A DNA stretch of 50,748 nt from contig DASPZU010000083.1 in assembly GCA_035636095.1 (NCBI GenBank), positions 1 through 50,748 on the forward strand. Direction: 5' to 3'. Shown here piece by piece: positions 25,710 to 34,241 of the stretch. Both the position numbers and the translations under genes were made by a program. The notes beneath the pieces were generated by a model. It was not told the DNA's origin. It was given only the letters and a program-made list of their open reading frames with translations, and did not search any database. This stretch comes from Gp7-AA10 sp035636095. Its GTDB lineage: Bacteria; Acidobacteriota; Thermoanaerobaculia; Gp7-AA8. Each line of letters starts with the position of its first letter. Position 1 is the stretch's first letter.

Positions 25710-27118
25710 ACGCAGATCTTGCGCAATTGATTGCCGCCCTGCCGCTCGAGGATTCGCCGGAGGAGGACTTCCAGCGTGTCATTCCCACCGGTCGCCTGGC
25801 GCGTCTCTGGACGCTCGGCACGATGCAGGCGCAGATCGCTGCCGCCTACGCCGCAATGTGGGTTCGATCATTCTTCGGAAGTGCGGACGCGAATGCGCAA
25901 CAGCTCGTGGAAACACATATGGCCACAGCGATGCGTCTGGTGGGAGGGATGCTCTATCTCCGCGGTGCGGTCATGAAAGTCGGTCAGGCACTCGCCCTCT
26001 ACCCAAACCTGGTGCCCGAGGAAATCGCGGCCACGCTGGCGCAGCTTCACTTCGACGCACCCCCGATGCACTTTGCAATGGTCCGCGAGCAGCTTTGCAA
26101 CGAGCTCGATCACGATCTCCCCGAAGTCTTCTCCGAATTCGAGGAACAAGCCTTCGCAGCGGCGTCCCTCGGTCAGGTGCATCGGGCCCGATTGCGCAGC
26201 GGTGAACGCGTGGCCGTCAAGATTCAATATCCCGGAATCGGCCAGACGATCCGCTCCGACCTGCGCAATCTGGCCGCCGTACTCGCGCCGCTCCGCTTCA
26301 CCCGAGACTGGGACAATCTGACTGCGCAACTTGACGAGATCCGCGACGTATTGACTTCCGAGGTTGATTACGAAGCAGAAGCGGATTCACTCGAACACGC
26401 GCGTTCATTGTTCACAGACGGCGATGGGGTCAGGGTTCCGCGAGTTTTCCGTGACGTTTCGACCGCCCGAGTGCTCACGATGGAATTCATCGACGGGCGC
26501 CATCTCGACGCCTGGCTTCGCAGGCAACCGTCGCAATCGGAACGCGACGCTTTCGGTTCCAAGCTCTACACCATCGCCTTCCGAATGTATTACGCAGGAC
26601 GCTGCGCCTATGCCGACCCCCATCCCGGCAATTACCTTTTCTGTGACGACGGCCGCGTCGCGCTGCTCGATTTCGGCTGCGTGCCTCGATACGACGACGC
26701 AGCATGGGAGCTGCTCAGTCAAATGGATGCAGCGTTCTACCGCGACCGCGACAACATGCGCGCGACGCTGGCCCGCTACTGCGACCTCAGCCAGGAGGAA
26801 TTGCGCGACGAATCGCGCATGGCGCTGCTGGAGGAATCGTTCCGATGGGCGGTCGAGCCTCTCCTTCACCAACCATTCGATTTCGGCAACGGTGAGCACC
26901 TGCGGGTCGGAATCGACATCATGGCGCGCTCGATTGCGAAGCGGTACACTCGCGCTCACCGGCTGCAGGTTTATTTGTCGCGAACCCTTCTCGGTTTGCG
27001 ATCGCTTCTTTACAGGATGAGCTCGCGGGTTGATGTTCGCGCCATTCACGCTCGCGAGTTGCGCGCGAGCGGTTGGACCTGGGTGGAGGAAATCATCCGC
27101 AACGGCGGAGAGTTGTGA
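25706..27118 (+). CDS. ABC1/AarF (UbiB-family) atypical kinase
   Basis: Protein-kinase-like ATPase of 470 residues in the UbiB/ADCK family, whose members support quinone and lipid metabolism. Family hallmarks are the KxGQ motif (Lys91-Gln94), the Ala-rich loop AAASLGQVH (about 151-159) in place of a Gly-rich loop, VKIQ with Lys172, and YADPHPGN followed by LLDFG (about 300-325). I see no C-terminal membrane helices of the E. coli UbiB type, so it may be soluble or peripheral. It is translationally coupled to the TetR gene. A TetR-ABC1 pair with an operator suggests induction by a small molecule, perhaps lipid or quinone-like; this is inference. Confidence 0.9.
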   Translation: MNADLAQLIAALPLEDSPEEDFQRVIPTGRLARLWTLGTMQAQIAAAYAAMWVRSFFGSADANAQQLVETHMATAMRLVGGMLYLRGAVMKVGQALALYPNLVPEEIAATLAQLHFDAPPMHFAMVREQLCNELDHDLPEVFSEFEEQAFAAASLGQVHRARLRSGERVAVKIQYPGIGQTIRSDLRNLAAVLAPLRFTRDWDNLTAQLDEIRDVLTSEVDYEAEADSLEHARSLFTDGDGVRVPRVFRDVSTARVLTMEFIDGRHLDAWLRRQPSQSERDAFGSKLYTIAFRMYYAGRCAYADPHPGNYLFCDDGRVALLDFGCVPRYDDAAWELLSQMDAAFYRDRDNMRATLARYCDLSQEELRDESRMALLEESFRWAVEPLLHQPFDFGNGEHLRVGIDIMARSIAKRYTRAHRLQVYLSRTLLGLRSLLYRMSSRVDVRAIHARELRASGWTWVEEIIRNGGEL

Positions 27119-27125
27119 GGTCTAT

Positions 27126-28496
27126 ATGCAGAGGGGACTGAGGGGACTGAAACTCGTGGTGATCGCTGGTCTGGCGCTGGCAGCCGTCGGCGCGTCGCGC
27201 CATCGTGCCATCAATCCTCCTCCGCCGCAGGCAGGTCCGACCTTCAGCAAGGAAGTCGTACGCATCTTTCAGGCGAATTGCCAGACCTGTCACCATCCCG
27301 GCGACATCGGCCCGTTTTCGCTGATGACCTTCGCGGACGCGCACATCCGCGCGTCCGACATCAAATACATGACGTCGACGCGGCAGATGCCGCCGTGGAA
27401 GCCGGCCCAGAGCTGCGGGGTTTTCGACAGTCCGCGAATTCTTTCGCAGGCCGACGTCGACACGCTGGCGCGGTGGGCCGACAACGGCGCGCCTGAAGGA
27501 AATCCTGCCGATCTGCCGGCGCCGTTGAACTTCGAGGGCGGGTGGGCGCTCGGTCAACCCGATCTCACCCTTCAGAGCACGCAGGCCTACACGCCACCGG
27601 CCGTCGGCGATATGTATCGCTGCTTCTCGATGCCGACCAGGCTGACCGATAACCAGTACGTATCTGCGATCGACATCAAACCTGGCGACCGTCAGACCGT
27701 GCATCATGTCATCGCGTTCATCGACACGACCGGCGAGTCGCAAAGACTCGATGACGCCGATCCGGCGCCGGGATATCAATGCTTCGGCGGACCGGGATTC
27801 CAAATCACGAATCTGAATGCCACCACGTTGGGTGGCTGGGCGCCCGGCTATCGGCCGGTGATGCTGCCGCCGGAAGTGGCGTTCTCGCTGCCGGCGAATT
27901 CGCGCATCGTGCTGCAGGTGCACTATCACCCCCACGGACCGGCGCCGCTTCCCGATCAGACGCAGATCGGCATCTATTACGACAAGCGCAAGCCGAACAA
28001 GTTGATGCGCGTCCTCCCGCTGATCAACACCACCTTTACGATTCCGCCAGGCGATTCGCACTACCCCGTGACGGCCGACTTTTCGCTGCCGCTCTTCCCC
28101 CGCGTTGACGCGCACATTTGGCTGGTTGCGCCGCACATGCATCTTCTCGGACGAACGATGCGGGTCGATGCCACGCCGCTGGGTGCGTCGAGCCCGAATC
28201 AATGTCTGATCAACATCGACGACTGGGATTTCAACTGGCAGGGCATGTATCGATTCAAGGATCCGCTCGCGTTACCGGCCGGCACCAAGCTGTCGCTGGA
28301 AGCCTTCTACGACAATTCCGAGGGCAACTCGCGCAACCCGAACGATCCGCCGAAAGCCGTCTCGTGGGGTGAAGCGACCACCGACGAAATGTGCATCGCC
28401 TTCCTCGGATTCACGATCGACTCGGAAAACCTGGCGCAAGGCAACATCGCCGAGGTGAGCTGGTTGCCGAGGATTCCGGCAAGCCGGCCGCAGTAG
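27126..28496 (+). CDS. Copper type II ascorbate-dependent monooxygenase-like protein with haem-c site
   Basis: Exported protein of 456 residues. After a signal peptide (about 1-24) comes a cytochrome-like region with a single CxxCH (CQTCH, 52-56) and downstream Met residues. The rest resembles the two-domain copper monooxygenase fold of PHM/DBM. VHHVIAF (His193-His194) fits the CuH site. HYHPHG (about 266-271), PHMHLLG (His337, His339) and DEM (about Met422) fit CuM. The ATG at 27126 is chosen for the signal peptide; the frame extends upstream inside the kinase gene. Substrate is unknown. Codons 2-8 contain a 9-base direct repeat (GAGGGGACT twice). Confidence 0.82.
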   Translation: MQRGLRGLKLVVIAGLALAAVGASRHRAINPPPPQAGPTFSKEVVRIFQANCQTCHHPGDIGPFSLMTFADAHIRASDIKYMTSTRQMPPWKPAQSCGVFDSPRILSQADVDTLARWADNGAPEGNPADLPAPLNFEGGWALGQPDLTLQSTQAYTPPAVGDMYRCFSMPTRLTDNQYVSAIDIKPGDRQTVHHVIAFIDTTGESQRLDDADPAPGYQCFGGPGFQITNLNATTLGGWAPGYRPVMLPPEVAFSLPANSRIVLQVHYHPHGPAPLPDQTQIGIYYDKRKPNKLMRVLPLINTTFTIPPGDSHYPVTADFSLPLFPRVDAHIWLVAPHMHLLGRTMRVDATPLGASSPNQCLINIDDWDFNWQGMYRFKDPLALPAGTKLSLEAFYDNSEGNSRNPNDPPKAVSWGEATTDEMCIAFLGFTIDSENLAQGNIAEVSWLPRIPASRPQ

Positions 28497-29576
28497 CTAC
28501 GGCGCGCGAAAGGCGCGATCGTAGCCGGTCAGCTCGACGTATCCCACGCCCGAGACGACGTTGTTGCCGAACGATCCGGTGACATCGACCGCCCCCTCCC
28601 AATACGTGACGTTGGTCGAGCTTCGCGTGATCAGCTCCTGATTGCGCATCACCGGCCGCAGCTCGACCGCGATTCCGAATGTCGGGACCGAAATGCGCCA
28701 ACCCATCGGGTAGGTGGCGCCGCTTCGCGAGGAGCGCCAGCGGTCAATCGACTCGATGCGCATCTGCTCGCGGCGGATGTGAATGACTCCGCCATCGCTG
28801 GTGATGAGCGAGCCCGACGAGGCCGGATCGGGGTTTCCGTCGCGCTGCCGAATCTGGTACAGCATCAATTCGCTGTCGTTGTCGAACTGGATCGAAAACC
28901 AGTCCCACCCCTGCTGATCCTCTCGAAGTTTCGAGCTCCCGAATTCGTGGTCCATCCACGCGGTTCCGCGACATCGCTGGCGGTTGACGGTGCCGGCGAC
29001 TTCGAGGCGCGTCATCGAGTAGTAGTGCGACGCGAATCCAACCCCTTCCGCCTTGACGCTGACGCCGTTCTCACCGTGGATGGCGGGCGGCTTGCGCGAT
29101 CGCATGACGAGATCGACGGCGTCGCTGCCGTTGAAAGCGACCACATGCCACGATCCGTCGCGCTGCGTCGTTGCGCTCCATCCCTCGTTGAAGACATCGA
29201 GGAATTCGGATGCCGCCGAAGCCGTGAACGGCGAAGCGCGATTGAGCTTTTCGGCGTAGCGGAATCGCTGACGATCGACGTCCGTGATTGCGAAATGCGC
29301 CAATGCCAGATTGTGCAGGTCCCACCGGCTCTGCGAAGCACCGTCGGGCGGCACGACGCCCACGCGAAAGAACGTGACCTCGAATCCATAACGGTGCCCG
29401 CTGTCGGTTCGGAGATGTCCGGTGTAGTACCACCATTCCGTCTTGTACTCGTCATGCGAGCCGTGATCGCGCGGAAAGGAGAATTCGTAGCCGGGAAGGG
29501 CGGGGGCGAAGTCGGAAGGCAGAAGGCAGAAGGCAGAAGTGATCGCCGCGACGGCAAGGATGAACAATTTCGACAT
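28497..29576 (-). CDS. AttH/CrtC-like lipocalin-fold secreted protein
   Basis: Exported protein of 359 residues related to the predicted secreted hydrolase group that includes AttH and the carotenoid hydratase CrtC. Typical elements are HDEYKTEWWYYTGHL near the N-terminus of the mature protein, VTFFR, and the central AWMDHEFGSS and DWFSIQFD strands of the double lipocalin-like barrel. It is far from carotenoid genes, so a CrtC reaction should not be assumed. The signal peptide (about 1-27) is partly encoded by a heptamer repeat (29514-29541). The gene abuts the monooxygenase stop and is divergent from the cNMP-binding protein gene. Confidence 0.82.
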   Translation of the reverse strand: MSKLFILAVAAITSAFCLLPSDFAPALPGYEFSFPRDHGSHDEYKTEWWYYTGHLRTDSGHRYGFEVTFFRVGVVPPDGASQSRWDLHNLALAHFAITDVDRQRFRYAEKLNRASPFTASAASEFLDVFNEGWSATTQRDGSWHVVAFNGSDAVDLVMRSRKPPAIHGENGVSVKAEGVGFASHYYSMTRLEVAGTVNRQRCRGTAWMDHEFGSSKLREDQQGWDWFSIQFDNDSELMLYQIRQRDGNPDPASSGSLITSDGGVIHIRREQMRIESIDRWRSSRSGATYPMGWRISVPTFGIAVELRPVMRNQELITRSSTNVTYWEGAVDVTGSFGNNVVSGVGYVELTGYDRAFRAP

Positions 29577-29618
29577 TTCGGCCTTCTGCCTTCTGCTTTC
29601 TGCTTTCTGCCTTTGCGA
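29514..29618. repeat. Heptamer repeats in two opposing blocks around a start codon
   Basis: Left block: GGAAGGC (29514), AGAAGGC (29521), AGAAGGC (29528), AGAAGTG (29535). Right block: TTCTGCC (29584), TTCTGCT (29591), TTCTGCT (29598), TTCTGCC (29605), TTTGCGA (29612). The blocks are reverse-complementary. The left block lies inside the AttH-like gene's signal-peptide codons and the right block in its 5' leader, so the start codon (29576-29574) would sit in the loop of a long hairpin. The right block ends against the likely -10 (GATAAT, 29617-29622) of the divergent gene. Confidence 0.9.
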
Positions 29619-29632
29619 TAATAATCAGGTAC

Positions 29633-31435
29633 ATGGCCGAACAGCCTGTCCCGCCAAGGTCGCGATTCCGCACCCTGGCAACGGAAAGCAGCATTCCGAT
29701 CGAGGCCGACGACCTCATCGTCCTGGCGCGGCGCTACGCCGAACAGGGGATGTACGACGAGTCGATCCACCTGTACGAAATGGCGGAGAAGCTCAAGCCG
29801 GGCTCGGTGGCGCTGCGCATCAATCTCGCGCGCGTTCGCGACCTCAAGAAAGCGGCCGAGGAGTCGCGATACGTGGAGGTGCGACGGGAAGTCGCCGCCG
29901 AGCGCGCGCGCGATGAAATCGATTCGACCCAATACTCGGGGCTGGCGCAGTACTACATGGCCAAGGATCAGACCTCGAAGGCCATCGAGCTGCTCGAGAT
30001 CGCGAAGCTGAAAACACCCAACAACTACCGCCCCTTCGAGATCCTGGGCCGCCTCTATTTTTCGCAAGGCGAATGGCAGCTCTCGCGGGAGGAGATCAAA
30101 GTCGCGCGCAAGCTAAATCCATTCGATCGCGGATTGGCGGAGATTTCGGGCCGCATCGAGTTCGAGCTGAAGAATTTCGACGTCGCGCTCGATGAGTTCA
30201 TCGACGCATTTCTTCTCGCGACCGACCAGAAAGGCGAAAGCACCGAGCCGGTCCGCCGCATGATCAATACCCTGAAGCGGATGAAGAATCTCGACAACAA
30301 AGAGCTCAACGGCTTGATCAACACGCGCGTCGAGAATCTGCGCGTCTGCACCGAGCGCCTCGAGCTTCGCAAAGAGAATCTCTTCAAGTTCGAGACGCGC
30401 AAGGATCTGAAGGAGATCATCGACAAGATCACGCGCGATGCCGAGAAGCGCGGCAGCGTTGCGACCATGCAAATCGATCTGCGCAAGCTGACCGTTTTTC
30501 AACACATGAAGGACGAGCAGATCGCGCGGCTCTCGAAATTCACGCGCGTGGAAGAGCTGCAGCAGGGCTCTTACATCTTTCGGGAAGAAGATCGCTCCAT
30601 GGATTTTTACGTGGTCAGGAGCGGTCGCATCGAGATCCGCAAGGACACGCCCTTCGGTCCGCAGATTCTCGGCTCGCTCGATCACGACACCATCTTCGGC
30701 GAGATGAACTTCATCGATCGCACCCATCGCTCCAGCGATGCCGTCGCGGTCGAGCCCTCGGCCTGCTACACCTTCTCGTTCAGCGCGCTCGATCAACTCA
30801 TGGATCAGGAGAAAGAGCTGGCGGTCGGTCTGCACTGGGCATTCTGGCGCTCGCTCAGCCAAAAAGTCCGCGACGCCAACGAGCAGTTGAAGCTCTTCTT
30901 CCAGGAGGACGCCAAGAAAGGCGCCGGGCGCAAACGCGCGGAAGGAAAGCGCGAGACCCAGCAGATCATCGTCAAGTCGGAGGACAAGGTCGATCTCTTC
31001 AAAGAGCGCGGGCTGTCGGCGGCGGAAATGAAGCTGCTGGCGACCTTCTCGACCGAGGAAAAATTTCGCGAAGGATCGATGATCTTTCGCGAAGGCGAGA
31101 AGGGGGACAAGCTCTTCATCGTCCTCGATGGCCGCGTGCGCATCTCGAAATTCATTCCGGGCGTGGGCGAAGAAGCGCTGACGGTCCTCGATCGCGGCGA
31201 TTTCTTCGGCGAGATGGCGCTCATCGACGACAAAGCGCGCTCCGCCGACGCCAAGGCGCATGAGGGCGACGCCACCGTTCTATCGATCGACCGCGCCACG
31301 CTCAATGAGATCCTCTCCATGGACCCGCACGCCGCGCTGCAGTTTCTCAATCTGCTGTGCCGCCTGATCAGCCGCCGGCTCCGCGAGATCAACGACAAGA
31401 TCGTGCAGTGGAAGTACATGTCGGGCGGGTTCTGA
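29633..31435 (+). CDS. TPR protein with two cyclic-nucleotide-binding domains
   Basis: Soluble 600-residue protein. Residues 25-215 are TPR-like helices (AEQGMYDESIHLYEMAEKLKPGS). A charged helical linker follows, then two cNMP-binding domains (about 283-400 and 455-580). Both keep the Gly-Glu and Arg of the phosphate-binding cassette (FGEMNFIDRTHRSSDA and FGEMALIDDKARSADA), so both could bind cAMP or cGMP. No DNA-binding or catalytic domain is attached, so it is probably a scaffold or adaptor for second-messenger signalling. ATG 29633 lies 10 bases after GATAAT, giving a near-leaderless message. The PAP2 gene follows at once. Confidence 0.85.
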   Translation: MAEQPVPPRSRFRTLATESSIPIEADDLIVLARRYAEQGMYDESIHLYEMAEKLKPGSVALRINLARVRDLKKAAEESRYVEVRREVAAERARDEIDSTQYSGLAQYYMAKDQTSKAIELLEIAKLKTPNNYRPFEILGRLYFSQGEWQLSREEIKVARKLNPFDRGLAEISGRIEFELKNFDVALDEFIDAFLLATDQKGESTEPVRRMINTLKRMKNLDNKELNGLINTRVENLRVCTERLELRKENLFKFETRKDLKEIIDKITRDAEKRGSVATMQIDLRKLTVFQHMKDEQIARLSKFTRVEELQQGSYIFREEDRSMDFYVVRSGRIEIRKDTPFGPQILGSLDHDTIFGEMNFIDRTHRSSDAVAVEPSACYTFSFSALDQLMDQEKELAVGLHWAFWRSLSQKVRDANEQLKLFFQEDAKKGAGRKRAEGKRETQQIIVKSEDKVDLFKERGLSAAEMKLLATFSTEEKFREGSMIFREGEKGDKLFIVLDGRVRISKFIPGVGEEALTVLDRGDFFGEMALIDDKARSADAKAHEGDATVLSIDRATLNEILSMDPHAALQFLNLLCRLISRRLREINDKIVQWKYMSGGF

Positions 31436-31436
31436 G

Positions 31437-32246
31437 CTGCTGATCATCGGCGCCATCGCCGCACTTTTTTTCATTCTGTGGGGCCTCTTCATCGCGATCG
31501 CGCGGCCGGCGAGTCACCTGGTTGCGTTCATCGCCAATCGAACGGCACGGCTCCGCCATCGGGACTACCTTCCCGTGGCGGTGCTGGCGCTGGGCGGCGC
31601 GGCCATCACGATCTGGGCTGGCGACGCATTTATCGACGTCGCGGAGCTCGTACATTCGAGAAGCGTAGCGCTGCAGGAATTCGACTCGCGAATTCACGAC
31701 CTGGCCATCACGGAGCGATCGCCGATCGCGACCGCGGTCCTGGTTGGGGCCACGACCATCGGCAGCCCGGTCAGCGTCGGCGTCATCGTCGCGATCGTCG
31801 CGACGGTACTGATCATTCAACACCGCTACCGGTGGGCGATCTATCTCGTCGGCACCACCGGCCTGGGTGCATTGATGCTGATCGAGCTGAAGCGCTATTT
31901 CGCGCGTGCGAGACCCGACCTCGCTGAAGCGCTGCGCCGCGCTTCGGGCTACTCGTTTCCGAGCGGGCACGCCATGGGCTCGACCATCGTCTTCGGCGCG
32001 CTGGGGTACCTGGCGTTGCGCTCGTTGCGAACGTGGCGCGCGAAAGCGGCTGCTCTGGCGGCAGCGTTCACGCTCGTCATCACCATCGCGCTTTCACGCG
32101 TCTACCTGGGCGTCCACTGGATTTCCGACGTCGGCGCAGGAGTGGCCGTCGGCGCGCTGTGGGTCGCGATTGCAACGGTCGCTTACGAGACGTCGCGACG
32201 CATCCGCATGATTCGCGCCCGGCGCGCCAGTTCTACCGCCCGGTAA
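31437..32246 (+). CDS. PAP2-family phosphatase, non-canonical start codon
   Basis: Integral-membrane phosphatase of about 269 residues acting on lipid phosphates such as undecaprenyl diphosphate or phosphatidic acid. The three PAP2 motifs are complete: KRYFARARP, SFPSGHA and SRVYLGVHWISD. An extra N-terminal membrane helix (IIGAIAALFFILWGLFIAIA) is encoded upstream of the first ordinary in-frame start (GTG 31575). No ATG, GTG or TTG is available for it, so translation probably begins at CTG 31437 or 31440, one to four bases after the stop of the previous gene. If the conservative GTG is used the product is 223 residues. The last 14 bases overlap the convergent BrkB gene. Confidence 0.75.
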   Translation: MLIIGAIAALFFILWGLFIAIARPASHLVAFIANRTARLRHRDYLPVAVLALGGAAITIWAGDAFIDVAELVHSRSVALQEFDSRIHDLAITERSPIATAVLVGATTIGSPVSVGVIVAIVATVLIIQHRYRWAIYLVGTTGLGALMLIELKRYFARARPDLAEALRRASGYSFPSGHAMGSTIVFGALGYLALRSLRTWRAKAAALAAAFTLVITIALSRVYLGVHWISDVGAGVAVGALWVAIATVAYETSRRIRMIRARRASSTAR

Positions 32247-33660
32247 AACGGTCCTCGACGAGTGTGGGAGAGCGCGGCGCGTAGAGATCGCGCACGATTT
32301 GCCCGATGGTCAGCCGGGCCAGCGTGTTCTTGGTCGCTTCGGCGAGTTTGCTGAACATTTCGCCAATGGCAGCGCGTTCGCGATCGTCCGGTCCGATATC
32401 GGGAAGAACGCGCAGCGCTCCCTCCAACTGCAGAATGATTTCTTCGATGGTGATGCGATCGGGATCGCAACCCGGAACGTAGCCCGTCCAATCGCCGCCG
32501 ATTTCCTTGCACAGTTGCGCGTCTTCCAGTTTGCGCAGGATGCGCAGCATTTGCGAGTCGGTACAGCCGAATTGTTCGGCCAGCCGGTACGAGGATGGCG
32601 CATCCTCGCGCTTGTCGAATCGCCGCGCGATCTCGATCAGCGCCCGAAGACCGAAGTAGAGATCGAAGCGCGGCTCGTCCTGAATGCGCTGTTCGCTCGC
32701 GCGCAAGACGCCGTACAGGCCCTGGAAGACGTAGCTGATTTCGACGCCGAGGAGGATGACGACCCACATGATTTCAATGGCGATCAGGAAGATGATGGCC
32801 AGGCCGATCGCGCCGTAGATCAGATTGAATCGACCGTGGACCAGAAAGTCGGCGTACACGCCGAAGGCGTATCGGACGAGGGTGAACAGCGCCGTGGTCA
32901 CCACCGCCCCCACCGCCGCCGCCTTGAACTTCACGTGCGTCGACGGGACGAGCCAGAACAGCATCGCGAAGGCCACGAAGAGGACCACCACCGGCACAAT
33001 CCTGAAAATCACATCGTTCTGGAAGAGAAATCGCAGGAAGCGATTCTTCTCCAGCATGCTGGTGGTCGTGAATGAGAGGCCCATCAAGACCGGACCCCAG
33101 AAAAAGAGCATCGTGAAGGCCATGATTTTCTGGCGATAGCTGCGGCTCCCGGGCACCTTCCAGATCTGATTGACGGTGGCCTCGACAGCCAGGAAAAGGC
33201 GGAACGCGACGATGATGAAGACGATCACGCCGAACGTCGACGCCGCTTGCGCGTTCTCTGCGAACCGCGCCAGGTGATAGGTCAGCACCGGCGACTGATA
33301 CGGGATGACGACGTTGAGGATGCTGTCGATCTGGCTCTGAAAATTCGGGAAGAGTGAGCGGAAGTACTGCTGCAGAACGTTGGTGAAAGCCACCAGCAGC
33401 GGAACGAGGGACAGCAGGGTGGTGTACGCCAGCGAAGCGGCTCGCGAAGTGCCTTCGACAAGGTAGAACTCGCGGCTGACCTCTCGGATGAAAAGGAAGA
33501 ATTCGACGGTCAGGACGCGGGCGCGATGCCGGCCGTGGGCCTCGCGGCGATAGACCAGAACCGCAGGATCAGTGAGCCACGACCAGATGTAGGTGCGCGT
33601 CGCGACCAGCCGATGCTTGATCCGGGCACGCCGCTCGGCCTCGCGGATTTCCTCCGGCAT
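32233..33660 (-). CDS. YihY/BrkB-family membrane protein fused to a winged-helix-like domain
   Basis: Membrane protein of 475 residues. The BrkB core has six membrane segments (about 60-330) with the typical SRAASLAYTTLLSLVPLLVAF start of the first helix. The C-terminal 130-150 residues (SSYRLAEQFGCTDSQMLRILRKLEDAQL...) look like a winged helix of the Rrf2 type, including an AIGEMFSKLAEATKNTLARLTI tail of the kind seen in Rrf2 proteins, but without its Fe-S Cys cluster. The ATG at 33660 is the first with conserved sequence after it. This may be a membrane-bound regulator; function unknown. Confidence 0.82.
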   Translation of the reverse strand: MPEEIREAERRARIKHRLVATRTYIWSWLTDPAVLVYRREAHGRHRARVLTVEFFLFIREVSREFYLVEGTSRAASLAYTTLLSLVPLLVAFTNVLQQYFRSLFPNFQSQIDSILNVVIPYQSPVLTYHLARFAENAQAASTFGVIVFIIVAFRLFLAVEATVNQIWKVPGSRSYRQKIMAFTMLFFWGPVLMGLSFTTTSMLEKNRFLRFLFQNDVIFRIVPVVVLFVAFAMLFWLVPSTHVKFKAAAVGAVVTTALFTLVRYAFGVYADFLVHGRFNLIYGAIGLAIIFLIAIEIMWVVILLGVEISYVFQGLYGVLRASEQRIQDEPRFDLYFGLRALIEIARRFDKREDAPSSYRLAEQFGCTDSQMLRILRKLEDAQLCKEIGGDWTGYVPGCDPDRITIEEIILQLEGALRVLPDIGPDDRERAAIGEMFSKLAEATKNTLARLTIGQIVRDLYAPRSPTLVEDRFTGR

Positions 33661-33696
33661 TGCGCCACTATAAACGCAACTGCCAGGCCCGGCCCG

Positions 33697-33725
33697 TGAC
33701 CTTTGGGCAAGTGCTTGCATACACT
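33697..33725 (+). promoter_or_regulatory. Putative leaderless promoter for the DUF4112 gene
   Basis: TGACCT (33697-33702) and TACACT (33720-33725) are separated by 17 bases, as in a sigma-70-type promoter. The -10 ends six bases before the ATG at 33732, so transcription would start at or within a base or two of the start codon. Prediction from pattern only. Confidence 0.5.
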
Positions 33726-33731
33726 GCGCGT

Positions 33732-34241
33732 ATGGCTCACCAATCGCCGATCATCCCGGAGGTGATCGAGCCCGACGAGAAACTTCCGCGCGATCTGGTG
33801 GCCATGCGGAAGTTCGCCTACCTGATGGACGAGGCCATCCGCATCCCCGGCACCGGCCGCGGAATCGGCCTCGATGCCGCCCTCGGATTCATCCCCGGAA
33901 TCGGCGACATCATCGGGGCCGTGTTGTCGGCATGGATCATCATCGGCGGACTGCGGCACCGCGTGCCGATGCGTTATGTCGTCCGGATGATCGTCAACGT
34001 GCTCCTCGACATGGCCATCGGCGAGATCCCCATCGTGGGCGACATCTTCGACATCGCCTTCGAGGAAAACCTGATGAACATGCGGCTGCTGATCGCGCAT
34101 CGCGATCGGGGGCGGCCGCCGCGCTCTTTTTCGACCATCGCTTTCACAGCGATTTTGATTATCGTTTTGATTGCGTCGGTGGGCGTGGCCTTCATCGTGC
34201 TTCTCCTGGCGGCCGCGGTGTGGATCGCCAATCAACGCTGA
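33732..34241 (+). CDS. DUF4112 domain membrane protein
   Basis: Membrane protein of 169 residues. The pattern FAYLMDEAIRIPGTGRGIGLDAALGFIPGIGDIIG, split over residues 23-60, is diagnostic of DUF4112, followed by membrane helices and EIPIVGDIFDIAFEENLMNMRLL. A final hydrophobic helix ends at the C-terminus (about 140-165). The biochemical role of the family is unknown. The start ATG 33732 is the first one in the conserved sequence; the upstream in-frame codons lie in the promoter region. The stop overlaps the ATG of the cardiolipin synthase gene (TGATG), suggesting a shared role in the membrane. Confidence 0.85.
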   Translation: MAHQSPIIPEVIEPDEKLPRDLVAMRKFAYLMDEAIRIPGTGRGIGLDAALGFIPGIGDIIGAVLSAWIIIGGLRHRVPMRYVVRMIVNVLLDMAIGEIPIVGDIFDIAFEENLMNMRLLIAHRDRGRPPRSFSTIAFTAILIIVLIASVGVAFIVLLLAAAVWIANQR

